The translations under genes and the position numbers were made by a program. Below, one piece after another: positions 7,601 through 15,839 of a stretch of 40,149 nucleotides of DNA (its first letter is position 1; each line of letters begins with the position of its first letter). The notes under the pieces are model-generated. The model did no database searches. It was not told where the DNA came from and worked only from the letters and a program-made list of their open reading frames with translations. Source of the DNA: Paracidovorax cattleyae (GTDB taxonomy: Bacteria > Pseudomonadota > Gammaproteobacteria > Burkholderiales > Burkholderiaceae_C); NCBI RefSeq assembly GCF_900104515.1, contig NZ_FNJL01000040.1, positions 1 to 40,149 on the forward strand, in the 5' to 3' direction.

Positions 7601-9448
7601 ATGCACCCCACACCCACGGCCACCGCCGAGATGCCGCCCGCTGACCCGGCGCGGCCCGGCTCCTCCCCCGGACTGGCGTCCCCGGCCCCATCCGCCCTGG
7701 CGGCCTTCACTGCCGCCGGCCTGCTGGCCGCATGCGGCGGGGGCACCGGCGGCGATCCGGCTTCTGCCTCTGCCGAAGCCACTGCCGCCAGTGCAGCCGG
7801 CGGCACGGCGTCCGACGCACCCGCCACGGACGCGGAAGCAGCGCGCTTCCTGCTCCAGGCCCAGTTTTCCGCCACCGACGAGGACATCGCCGCCGTGCGC
7901 GGCAAGGGCTACGCCGCCTGGCTGGCCGACCAGTTCGCGCAGCCCGTCGGCACGACGGGCACCGACTGGCTGGCGCAGCGCGGCTATGGCGTGGCGAACG
8001 CGGACACGCGCTACCACAACGCCTCCTATCCCGCCGACTACATGCTGTGGAGCCAGCTGTTCACCGAGCGCGATGCCGTGCGCAAGCGCGTGGCACTGGC
8101 GCTCTCGGAGATCATGGTGGTGTCCACCAACGGGCTGAACCAGCCCTGGCCCGCCTTCCTCGCGGCCGGCTACTGGGACGTGCTGAACCGGCACGCCTTC
8201 GGCAACTTCCGCGCGCTGCTGGAAGCCGTGACGCTCAACCCCGCCATGGGCGTGTACCTCAACGCCCTGGGCAGCCAGAAGGAAGATGCGCGCACCGGCC
8301 GCCAGCCGGACGAGAACTACGCCCGCGAGGTGATGCAGCTCTTCACGCTGGGCCTGTACCGGCTGAATCCCGACGGGACCGAGCAGCGCGACGCGAACGG
8401 CAGCCGGATCGACACCTACGGCGCTTCCGACGTGAGCAACCTCGCCCGCGTATTCACCGGCTACGACTACGACCGCAGCCAGAACCAGTCCTTCACCGTG
8501 GGCACCAGCACCGTGCCGGGGCCGCAGCAGGCGGGGCGGCCGATGGTGCTGGTCCCCAGCCGGCACTCGGCGCTGGCCGCGACCTTCCTGGGCACGACGA
8601 TCGCGGCGGGCACCCCGGGCGACGTGGCCCTGAAGACCGCGCTGGATACGCTTTTCAACCACCCCAACACCGCCCCGTTCATCGGCCGGCAGCTCATCCA
8701 GCGGCTGGTGACGAGCAACCCCAGCCCGGCCTACGTGGCACGCGTCGCCGCCGCCTTCACGAACAACGGCAGCAGCGTGCGCGGCGACCTGCGCGCCGTG
8801 GTGGCCGCGATTCTGCTCGACAGCGAGGCGCGAAGCGCCGCCGGTCTCTCCAGCACTTCCTTCGGCCGGCTCCGCGAGCCCATGGTGCGCTTCGTGCAGT
8901 GGGGCCGCACGTTCGGCCTGCGGTCGGCCCGGGGCAGCTGGAAGCTCGGCGACCTGAGCGACCCGGCTTCGCGGCTGGGGCAGAGCCCGCTGCGCTCGCC
9001 TTCGGTGTTCAACTTCTTCCGCCCGGGTTACGTGCCGCCCTCCACGGCCATGGCGTCCGCCGGGCAGGTGGCGCCGGAGTTCCAGATCGTCACCGAATCC
9101 AGCGTGGGCGGCTACCTGAACTTCATGCAGAACGCGATCCGCAACGGCCTGTTCGTGAACGCGCCCGACCTGCCGCAGAACAACGCGAGCAACGGCAACA
9201 ACGGCTTCGACATCACCTGCGACTATGCCACCCTGCTCCCGCTGGTGACCGATCCAGCCGGCCTGGTGCGCAAGGTGGCGCTGCTGCTGTCGGGAGGCCA
9301 GATTTCCGATGTCACGCAGGCGCGCATTGCCAACGCGCTGGCAGCCACCCCGGTCACGGCCTCGAGCAGCGCGGCGGCCAAGCTCAACCGCGTCGCCGCG
9401 GCCGTCTTCCTGGTCATGGCCTGCCCGGCCTATCTCGTGCAGAAGTGA
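7601..9448 (+). CDS. DUF1800 domain-containing lipoprotein-like protein
   Basis: A 615-residue DUF1800 protein. ATG at 7601 follows GGAAG at an acceptable distance. After a long, proline-rich leader there is a hydrophobic stretch ending in LLAACGGG, a credible lipobox with Cys45, so the protein may be lipidated. DUF1800 landmarks include ARFLLQAQFSATDEDIAAV, a shortened DENYAREVMQLFTLGLYRL block, and the C-terminal SPSVFNFFRPGYVP. The molecular function of the family is unknown. It is nearly always followed by a DUF1501 partner, as here (35-nt gap), and the pair is presumed to act together outside the cytoplasm. The 194-nt upstream gap (7407-7600) shows a short GGCGG/CCGCC hairpin but no clear promoter. 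Confidence 0.92.
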   Translation: MHPTPTATAEMPPADPARPGSSPGLASPAPSALAAFTAAGLLAACGGGTGGDPASASAEATAASAAGGTASDAPATDAEAARFLLQAQFSATDEDIAAVRGKGYAAWLADQFAQPVGTTGTDWLAQRGYGVANADTRYHNASYPADYMLWSQLFTERDAVRKRVALALSEIMVVSTNGLNQPWPAFLAAGYWDVLNRHAFGNFRALLEAVTLNPAMGVYLNALGSQKEDARTGRQPDENYAREVMQLFTLGLYRLNPDGTEQRDANGSRIDTYGASDVSNLARVFTGYDYDRSQNQSFTVGTSTVPGPQQAGRPMVLVPSRHSALAATFLGTTIAAGTPGDVALKTALDTLFNHPNTAPFIGRQLIQRLVTSNPSPAYVARVAAAFTNNGSSVRGDLRAVVAAILLDSEARSAAGLSSTSFGRLREPMVRFVQWGRTFGLRSARGSWKLGDLSDPASRLGQSPLRSPSVFNFFRPGYVPPSTAMASAGQVAPEFQIVTESSVGGYLNFMQNAIRNGLFVNAPDLPQNNASNGNNGFDITCDYATLLPLVTDPAGLVRKVALLLSGGQISDVTQARIANALAATPVTASSSAAAKLNRVAAAVFLVMACPAYLVQK

Positions 9449-9483
9449 ACGGCCCGCGCCGTCCCCCCACCGGAGCCCATTCC

Positions 9484-10929
9484 ATGCCGTTCATCGACCC
9501 CGCACGCCACACGCGCCGCGCCTTCCTGCGCCGCTCGGCCCAGCTCGCCGCCACCGGTGCCGCGCTGCCCATGGCGCTCAATCTCGCCGCGATGGGCGAG
9601 GCCGCCGCCTTCGACGCGCAGGACTACAAGGCGCTGGTCTGCGTCTTCCTGCTCGGCGGCTGCGATTACGCCAACACCGTCGTGCCGTACGACAGCAGCC
9701 GCTACGCGCAATACGCCGCCATCCGCGGCGGCGGCTCCGACGGCGCGGCCGGCGGCATCGCGCTCGGGCGCGCGGCGCTGGGCGCCACGCTGCTGCAGCC
9801 GGCCACGCCGCTGGCGGGAGGCCTGCAGTACGCGCTGCATCCGGCCATGACCGGCATGGCGGGCCTCTTCAACGCCGGCCATGCGGCCGTGCAGCTCAAC
9901 GTGGGCCCGCTGCTGGTGCCGCTCACGCGCGCGCAGTACGCGAGCGGCGACCGGCGCAACTATCCGCTGCCGCCCAAGCTCTTCTCGCACAACGACCAGC
10001 AATCGGTGTGGCAGTCGCAGGGCGCCGAAGGCTCCACCGTGGGCTGGGGCGGCAACCTGGGCGACCTCGCCCTGTCGTCCAACGCCACCTCGCTCTTCAC
10101 CTGCATCTCGGCCAGCGGCAATGCCGTGTTCCTGGCGGGCGACCAGGCGCTGCAATACCAGATCAGCCCCAGCGGCGCCGTGCCCATCAACGGCGTGAAG
10201 AACAATGTCTATGGCTCCAGCGCGGTGCGCGGCGTGCTCGGCGACCTGGTGCAGGCCGCCAGCAGCCATGTGCTGGAAGCGGAATACGCGCGCGTCACGC
10301 AGCGCTCCATCAGCGCGGAAGGGCAGATTTCCGCGGCCCTGGCCGGCACGAGCCTGTCCACCGCCTTTCCCGCGAACAACGCCCTTGCCGACCAGCTCAA
10401 GGTGGTGGCGCGGCTGATCGCGGCGCGGGGCACGCTCGGCACGAAGCGGCAGGTGTTCTTCGTATCGCTGGGCGGCTTCGACCTGCACGACAACCTCATC
10501 GCCACCCAGCAGGTGCTGCTGGACAAGGTGAGCAGCGCCATGACAGCCTTCTACAACGCCACGGCGGAACTGGGCGTGGCGGACAAGGTCACGGCCTTCA
10601 CCGCGTCGGACTTCGGCCGCACGCTCACGTCGAACGGCGACGGCTCCGACCATGGCTGGGGGAGCCACCACTTCGTCGTCGGCGGCGCGGTGCGCGGCGC
10701 AGCCTTCTACGGCACGCCGCCCCCCATCAGCGTGGGCAACGGCAGCGGCAGCGAAGACCAGTGGCACGTGGGCCAGGGGCGCCTGCTGCCCAGCACCGCC
10801 GTGGACCAGTACGCGGCCACGCTCGCGCGCTGGTTCGGCGTGGCGAACACCGAGCTGGCAGGCGTGCTTCCGCGCATCGGCAATTTCGGAGGGTCGGCGT
10901 ATCCGGTGAACCTGGGGTTCATGGGCTGA
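9484..10929 (+). CDS. DUF1501 domain-containing protein, Tat-exported
   Basis: A 481-residue DUF1501 protein. The N-terminus TRRAFLRRSAQLAATGAALP is a twin-arginine-type signal followed by an Ala-rich hydrophobic stretch and a likely AxA cleavage region near residue 38. The mature start LVCVFLLGGCDYANTVVPYD and the segments KLFSHNDQQSVWQS and FVSLGGFDLHDNL are typical of the family, which is distantly related to alkaline-phosphatase/sulfatase-like folds. It follows the DUF1800 gene by 35 nt and forms a two-gene operon. Tat export implies that it folds, perhaps with a cofactor or metal, before crossing the membrane. Function is not established. It ends convergently 44 nt from the sensor kinase gene. 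Confidence 0.93.
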   Translation: MPFIDPARHTRRAFLRRSAQLAATGAALPMALNLAAMGEAAAFDAQDYKALVCVFLLGGCDYANTVVPYDSSRYAQYAAIRGGGSDGAAGGIALGRAALGATLLQPATPLAGGLQYALHPAMTGMAGLFNAGHAAVQLNVGPLLVPLTRAQYASGDRRNYPLPPKLFSHNDQQSVWQSQGAEGSTVGWGGNLGDLALSSNATSLFTCISASGNAVFLAGDQALQYQISPSGAVPINGVKNNVYGSSAVRGVLGDLVQAASSHVLEAEYARVTQRSISAEGQISAALAGTSLSTAFPANNALADQLKVVARLIAARGTLGTKRQVFFVSLGGFDLHDNLIATQQVLLDKVSSAMTAFYNATAELGVADKVTAFTASDFGRTLTSNGDGSDHGWGSHHFVVGGAVRGAAFYGTPPPISVGNGSGSEDQWHVGQGRLLPSTAVDQYAATLARWFGVANTELAGVLPRIGNFGGSAYPVNLGFMG

Positions 10930-10973
10930 AGCGCTACCGAGCGGAGCGTTGCTGCCGCTACAGCCAACCCGGC

Positions 10974-12410
10974 CTATTCGCGGCCCGGAACGGGCGTATC
11001 GCCATGGGCAGGCCGCATGGGCACCACGATGCGCGCCCGCAGCCCCTGCCCCGGAGCGACATGCAAATCGAGCCATCCGCCGTGCAGCCGGGCCACGCGG
11101 TCGGCAATGGCCAGGCCCAGGCCGGCGCCCGGGGTGCCGGCGCGGGCAGTGCCGCTGCCGCGCGCGAACGGGCGGCGCAGTCGCTCCAGTTCGGCGGGGT
11201 CGATACCGGCTCCGCTGTCGGCCACCTCGATCCAGGCGGTGGCGCCGTCCGCATCCTCGCCCGTGCGCAGCACCACGGGCGCAAGGCCGTGGCGCCAGGC
11301 GTTCTCGAGAAGGTTCTCCACCGCGCGGCGCAGGGCCTGGGGCTGCACGGCCAAGGGCGTGGGCGCGCCGCACTCCAGCGAGAGCACGCGGCCGTGGTCG
11401 GCCTGCGCCTCCGCCAGGGCCTCGGCCAAGGCATCCAGGGGCGCGGCGTGCGCAGCCTCGCGCCCTTCCGGGCCTGCGTCCAGCCGCGCGAAATCCATGA
11501 ACTGCACCACCACGGCATCCATCTCGTCCACGCTGCGCTCCATGCTCGCGGCCAGGGCCGGCTCCATGTGCGGGCGGGCAATCTCCGCCGCCAGGCGCAG
11601 CTTGGTGAGCGGCGTGCGCAGGTCGTGCGAGATGCCGGCGAGCATCAGCGCACGCTCGCGGTCGGCCGCCTGCAGGGCATCGGCCATGTGGTTGATGCCG
11701 TGCGCGAGCGCGGCGATCTCCTGCGGGCCATCCTCGGGCAGGGGCGTGTGGGCCTGTCCGCGCGCGATGGCCTGCGCCGCTGCCACCACGCGCTGCAGGG
11801 GGCGGTGCAATTGCCGCTGCAGCCAGGCGGCGCCGGCCAGCGCCAGCAACCCGCCGGCCAGCGTGGCCGCCAGCCAGGCCCCCGTGAAAGCGCGGAACGT
11901 GCCGGTGACCGGCAGCGCGACCCAGGCCGCTGCCGGATCGGCACCAGCATCCGGCAGCGGCTGCAAGTGCAGCCAGAGCACGCCCGCCCCCCCTCGCTGC
12001 CAGACGTGCCCGGTGCCGGGCACCAGCCAGCCGGTGGCGCCCAGGCGGTCCGACAGGGCCTGCTGGAAGCGGCGCTCCAGCGGCGTCATCGCGAGGTCGC
12101 CCTGAGCGGAGGGCGTGCCCGGTCCCTGCACCCTGCCCTGCACGCCGGCCACCTGGCGGTTGAAGGCATCCACGAAAGCCTGCCGCTGCGCGGGGGGCAG
12201 GGCCTGCAGGCCGGCGCGCAGCGCGGCCAGCTGGCGTGCGGAGCCCTCGGCCGCCATGGCGATGCGCGGCTCCACGATGAGGCGCCGCGCGATCCAGGCC
12301 GCACACAGCTGCCCGGCGACGACCAGGGCCACGATGAGCAGCAGATGGCGGCCGAACAGGCTGCGCGGCCAGCCGTGGCCGGCAGGTGCCGTGGGGGCCG
12401 CGGTGTTCAT
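10974..12410 (-). CDS. Sensor histidine kinase, EnvZ-like
   Basis: A 478-residue membrane kinase. The first membrane helix is near residues 22-44 and a second near 172-195, enclosing a periplasmic domain of about 130 residues. HAMP follows (LHRPLQRVVAAAQAIARGQ), then the phosphoacceptor H-box AGISHDLRTPLTKLRLAAEI with His262. The N-box is VENLLENAWRHG, with G1 ADSGAGID and G2 GAGLGLAIADRVARLHGG. The H-box and order match EnvZ-type kinases. The start ATG overlaps the stop of the upstream regulator gene (ATGA), so the two are co-translated. It should autophosphorylate in response to an envelope signal and phosphorylate the adjacent OmpR-like protein. The signal is unknown. Confidence 0.93.
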   Translation of the reverse strand: MNTAAPTAPAGHGWPRSLFGRHLLLIVALVVAGQLCAAWIARRLIVEPRIAMAAEGSARQLAALRAGLQALPPAQRQAFVDAFNRQVAGVQGRVQGPGTPSAQGDLAMTPLERRFQQALSDRLGATGWLVPGTGHVWQRGGAGVLWLHLQPLPDAGADPAAAWVALPVTGTFRAFTGAWLAATLAGGLLALAGAAWLQRQLHRPLQRVVAAAQAIARGQAHTPLPEDGPQEIAALAHGINHMADALQAADRERALMLAGISHDLRTPLTKLRLAAEIARPHMEPALAASMERSVDEMDAVVVQFMDFARLDAGPEGREAAHAAPLDALAEALAEAQADHGRVLSLECGAPTPLAVQPQALRRAVENLLENAWRHGLAPVVLRTGEDADGATAWIEVADSGAGIDPAELERLRRPFARGSGTARAGTPGAGLGLAIADRVARLHGGWLDLHVAPGQGLRARIVVPMRPAHGDTPVPGRE

Positions 12411-13189
12411 TGCGGCGCCTCCGGACCGGACGACGACTGGGGCGGGCCAGCAGGCAGCGGAACCGGCCCGTCGGGCAGGAAGACATAGCCCACTCCCCAT
12501 ACGGTGCGCAGGTGGCGGGGGTGCGCGGGGTCGGGTTCGATGAGCTTGCGCAGGCGCATGACCTGCACGTCGATGCTGCGGTCGGTGGCCACGTGGCCGG
12601 GGCCGTAGGCCAGCGCGATGAGCCGGTCGCGCCCCAGCGGCCGGCGCGGCTGGCGGGCGAATGCCAGCAACAGGGCAAATTCGGTGCTGGACAGGTCCAC
12701 CTCCTGCCCCGCACGCTGCAGGCGGCGGGCTCCGGGCCAGAGGGTGCAGTCGCCGAACCCGATGCACTCGGGCGCGGCGGCAGCTGCCACGGGCCCGTGG
12801 TGCGCGCCCAGCAGGCGCTGGCGCCGCACCATGGCCTGGATGCGCGCGAGCAGTTCGCGCGGCTGGAACGGCTTGGGCAGGTAGTCGTCGGCCCCCATCT
12901 CCAGGCCCACCACGCGGTCCACCGGATCGCCGCGCGCGGTCAGCATGAGGATGGGAATGGTCTCGCCCTGCGCACGCAGGCGACGGCACAGCGAAAGGCC
13001 GTCCTCGCCGGGCATCATCACATCCAGCACCAGCACGTCGAAGCGCTCGCGCGCGAGCAACCGCTCCAGGGGCGCCGCGCCATCGACGGCGCGCACGGCG
13101 TATCCCTGGTCGCCCAGGTAGCGCTGCAGCAGGGAGCGCAGGTCGGGCTCGTCGTCGGCCACGAGGATCCTGGCGAGCGGTTCGGTCAT
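12407..13189 (-). CDS. OmpR-family response regulator
   Basis: A 260-residue regulator. The receiver domain (about 1-120) starts RILVADDEPDLRSLL with the acidic pair and has the phosphoacceptor aspartate in VLVLDVMMPGEDG, a conserved Thr/Ala in MLTARGD, and Lys in LPKPFQP. The C-terminal winged helix has the OmpR pattern LSSTEFALLLAFARQPRRPL, DRSIDVQVMRLRKLIE and TVWGVGYVF. Start choice: ATG at 13189, whose product begins MTEPLARILV; an upstream start would add 15 unlike residues. It overlaps the kinase gene by 4 nt. Tandem 10-bp-spaced repeats just upstream suggest autoregulation. Confidence 0.94.
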   Translation of the reverse strand: MTEPLARILVADDEPDLRSLLQRYLGDQGYAVRAVDGAAPLERLLARERFDVLVLDVMMPGEDGLSLCRRLRAQGETIPILMLTARGDPVDRVVGLEMGADDYLPKPFQPRELLARIQAMVRRQRLLGAHHGPVAAAAAPECIGFGDCTLWPGARRLQRAGQEVDLSSTEFALLLAFARQPRRPLGRDRLIALAYGPGHVATDRSIDVQVMRLRKLIEPDPAHPRHLRTVWGVGYVFLPDGPVPLPAGPPQSSSGPEAPQ

Positions 13190-13198
13190 GGCGCGATG

Positions 13199-13244
13199 AT
13201 GACAGGCGATGACGTCCTCCGGACGGACTGTCATGCCTTGTCAT
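13199..13244. promoter_or_regulatory. Two pairs of 10-bp-spaced direct repeats, candidate OmpR-type operator
   Basis: Between the divergent regulator gene and hydrolase gene, GATGAC occurs at 13198-13203 and 13208-13213, and TGTCATG at 13229-13235 and 13239-13245. Each pair has the exact 10-bp period used by OmpR-family dimers binding head-to-tail. The two pairs are inverted relative to each other: 13199-13213 matches the reverse complement of 13230-13244 at 12 of 15 positions. The arrangement is well placed to control both genes. Confidence 0.55.
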
Positions 13245-13341
13245 GATTTGCCGCGCGCGCTTCACCGTGCAGGCCGGACCGCAAGGCACCATGGGGCCCA
13301 TCCACAACGCGTTGCACCGCGCCACCCAGGAGTCCGCAGCC

Positions 13342-14319
13342 ATGTACCACCGCTCCACCCGCCCCTCGCACTCTTCCCGCGCCGCTTCCCTGGCCCTGTG
13401 CGCCGTGTTGCTGGCCGCTGGCCAGAACGTGAACGCCGGCATCGGCGACGGCGGCGAATCTCCACGCGGCCGCTGGGCCGAACGCATGCGGGGCGGAGCG
13501 GCCGCGGCCCTGCCTGCCGGCGTGCGCAGGATCGCCGACCTGCCCTACGGCGCCGATCCGCGCCAGCGCATGGATGTCTACCTGCCGGCCGCCGGCTCAC
13601 CGGCCCCGGGCCTGCGCGCACCGGTGATCTTCATGGTGCACGGCGGGGCATGGCGCACCGGCGACAAGGCCATGCCCAAGGTGGTGGAGCACAAGGTCGC
13701 CCGCTGGGTGCCGCAGGGCTTCGTGCTGGTGTCGATCAACTACCGCATGCTGCCCGACACGCCCGTGGCGCAGCAGGCGCAGGACGTGGCCCTCGCGCTG
13801 GCCACCGCCCAGCAGCACGCGGGCGAATGGGGTGCGGATGCGGGACGCTTCATCCTCATGGGGCACTCGGCCGGGGCGCACCTGGTGGCACTGCTCAATG
13901 CCCGGCCGGCCGCAGCAGTGCAATGGGGGGCATGGCCCTGGCTCGGCACGGTCGTGCTCGACAGCGCCGTGCTCGACGTGCCGCAGTTCATGGCCGCGCC
14001 GCACCTGCCGCTCTACGACGCGGCCTTCGGCACCGATCCGGCCGCATGGGCCCAGTTGTCGCCCTACGACCAGCTGGTGGCCGGCACGCCCCCCTGGCAG
14101 TTCGTCTGCTCCACGGAACGGCCCGACCAGCCCTGCCTGCAGGCCGAATCCATGGCCCGCAAAGTGCATGCCCGGGGCAGCCGCGCCACGGTGCTGCCGC
14201 AGCCCCTGGACCACGGCGAGATCAACGGCGACCTCGGGCTGGAGGGCGGCTACACCCAGGCGGTGGAAGACTTCATGGCCTCGCTGGACCCGCTGGTGGC
14301 GCGGCTGCTGCGGCGATAG
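13342..14319 (+). CDS. Secreted alpha/beta hydrolase (BD-FAE/esterase-lipase type)
   Basis: A 325-residue protein. The ATG at 13342 has AGGAG at 13328-13332, which decides the start over longer alternatives. An N-terminal signal peptide (AASLALCAVLLAAGQNVNA) predicts export. The fold is marked by the oxyanion-hole motif VHGGAWRTGD, the nucleophile elbow GHSAGAHL with the catalytic Ser, and a late LDHGEING supplying the likely catalytic His. The segment DVYLPA before the oxyanion hole is typical of the carboxylesterase/feruloyl-esterase-like (BD-FAE) subgroup. It probably hydrolyses an ester in the periplasm or outside. It is divergent from the two-component operon and may be its target. Confidence 0.88.
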   Translation: MYHRSTRPSHSSRAASLALCAVLLAAGQNVNAGIGDGGESPRGRWAERMRGGAAAALPAGVRRIADLPYGADPRQRMDVYLPAAGSPAPGLRAPVIFMVHGGAWRTGDKAMPKVVEHKVARWVPQGFVLVSINYRMLPDTPVAQQAQDVALALATAQQHAGEWGADAGRFILMGHSAGAHLVALLNARPAAAVQWGAWPWLGTVVLDSAVLDVPQFMAAPHLPLYDAAFGTDPAAWAQLSPYDQLVAGTPPWQFVCSTERPDQPCLQAESMARKVHARGSRATVLPQPLDHGEINGDLGLEGGYTQAVEDFMASLDPLVARLLRR

Positions 14320-14420
14320 GCCCGCGCGGCCGCCCTGCCGGAGCTGCCTCACATCGGAGACTGCTGCGCTGCAGGCTGATGCACTCAGCCCATCGGGAAC
14401 CTTTGGACCCAACCTGGTCT

Positions 14421-14828
14421 TCAAGGCTTCGCGGGGCATCCGCTACCAAGCGGCGGGTCTCCGCATTCGGCTGGGATACCTTCAAAGACCACCACGCTGC
14501 CTACCGTCACGGTATTGATGGCGACCGGTGCATCAAGAAGCCAGTCGAATTGGCCGCCGGACTGCAGATCCACAACCTCGCTTTCGCGCAACAGTTTCTT
14601 GGGGGACACGCGATACAGGCGCACGACATAAGGCATTCTGAAGTCGTAGTGGATAAGCCGTTGGAAAATCGATGCCTTGTGAAACTCCAAGCGGTAGACC
14701 CCATGGGGACTGTTGTAGCTGTACAAGAATGTCGGGGAAGCCGCGTACCAGACAAGAGCAACGAAAGCGGTCATTGCCAGGCACCACACCAAGCACGGGA
14801 TTTTCTTCAAACGACTCAGCAGCTTCAT
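14421..14828 (-). CDS. Small single-pass membrane protein coupled to the DUF6402 gene
   Basis: A 135-residue unknown protein. The ATG at 14828 overlaps the DUF6402 stop codon (TGATG on the minus strand), and this coupling decides the start. Residues about 10-32 (PCLVWCLAMTAFVALVWYAA) form one membrane helix after a basic start MKLLSRLKK, followed by a soluble domain with SPHGVYRLEFHKASIF and MPYVVRLYRVSPK. No family is recognised. Its base composition is markedly lower in GC than the flanking genes. A membrane protein made from the same message as a DUF6402 protein could be a partner, anchor or protective protein for it, but this is inference. Confidence 0.72.
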   Translation of the reverse strand: MKLLSRLKKIPCLVWCLAMTAFVALVWYAASPTFLYSYNSPHGVYRLEFHKASIFQRLIHYDFRMPYVVRLYRVSPKKLLRESEVVDLQSGGQFDWLLDAPVAINTVTVGSVVVFEGIPAECGDPPLGSGCPAKP

Positions 14829-15712
14829 CACCACTCCAATTGGATCGGAAACGGAAGGCGTACCCGATACACATCGGAGAGCACCATAAAGTCTCCGCCA
14901 AGGCCGTGGCGGGCGCGCCATTTTCTGAAATGAGCATTCTGTACAAGATAGTAGGATGCCCGCGCCGAGACCGCTTCCTCATAGGCCCATCTCTCGTCGA
15001 TCAGGATGTCCCTGCCCAGTTGAAGGCTGCGCTCGACGCCTTCAAATCCCCAGAATCCAAGAGGCTGAGATATGAAGGAGTCGTCGTTGAAGTCGTAGGC
15101 ATCGCGCAGATAGAAACCCAATTCATCGATGGCGACGGTTGCCTTGCCATTGGGCTTGGGCGTGACCATTCCTGAAGCCGCCACCTTGAGCGTGGCTTCG
15201 CCCATGGCTCCGTAAAAATCATCCAGCGGATCGCCGAAGCGGCCAAAGTTCAGAAAGTTCACTTGGCAAGTGTCGTCCAAGTGTTTAGCCGACAGGTTCA
15301 AGTCGCCAAACCTCCAGTTCCCTTGGCCACGCATCCCACGCCAACTCAGCACACGCTTTTGCAATTGCACCCGCCCGGCAGTACTGGCCCAGTTAGCTTG
15401 CAATTGCTCCACGGCGGCATGCACCCGGGGAAAACGCAGCGCCCACGCCATGGTCACGGTGTTTTCGTCCAACCGCGCGGCGGGCAACTGGCTCAAGCGA
15501 TTTTTTTCAAGACTGAGCTTCATCTCGTCAGGCATCTCGAACGCCGCCCCTCGAAACCATCGTTCCATCAACGCAGCCGCCACCGGCCACCCCAAGCGCG
15601 AACGCATCACACCCGGAATGTCCTCCAGTTGAAAAAGCCGCACCTTGGGTGGCAGTTTTTTCTCCAATTGCGCACGCAGTTGCGCCTGGTCTACATGGAC
15701 CACTCCACTCAT
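14828..15712 (-). CDS. DUF6402 family protein
   Basis: A 294-residue protein of the DUF6402 type. The ATG at 15712 has a strong GGGGGAGG a few bases upstream. Recognisable blocks are LEDIPGVMRSRLGWPVAAAL, WFRGAAFEMPDEMK, ENTVTMAWALRFPRV, DELGFYLRDAYDFND and the C-terminal SDVYRVRLPFPIQLEW. There is no signal peptide or membrane helix. Biochemical function is not known; related proteins in Burkholderiales are often found among type VI secretion accessory or cargo genes, although no secretion genes are present here. It is co-translated with the small membrane protein downstream. An IS-truncated paralogue lies at 331-724. The AT-richer composition suggests horizontal acquisition. Confidence 0.82.
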   Translation of the reverse strand: MSGVVHVDQAQLRAQLEKKLPPKVRLFQLEDIPGVMRSRLGWPVAAALMERWFRGAAFEMPDEMKLSLEKNRLSQLPAARLDENTVTMAWALRFPRVHAAVEQLQANWASTAGRVQLQKRVLSWRGMRGQGNWRFGDLNLSAKHLDDTCQVNFLNFGRFGDPLDDFYGAMGEATLKVAASGMVTPKPNGKATVAIDELGFYLRDAYDFNDDSFISQPLGFWGFEGVERSLQLGRDILIDERWAYEEAVSARASYYLVQNAHFRKWRARHGLGGDFMVLSDVYRVRLPFPIQLEW

Positions 15713-15839
15713 GGAACCTCCCCCGCAATTGCCGGTTGTTTTAGCGGCGCGATTCTATGGAAGAGCTGGCAGGCTCAACAGCCGGGGTTCGCCTTGTTAC
15801 ATCCGTAACGACCGAGCCATTCCGATAAAGAAGGCAGCA

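Noticed and set aside
9430-12714. Long open frame on the minus strand opposite the DUF1501 gene and in another frame of the kinase gene
   Set aside because: Arg/Ala/Gly-rich composition without recognisable domains, fully overlapping well-supported genes; a typical artefact of GC-rich DNA.
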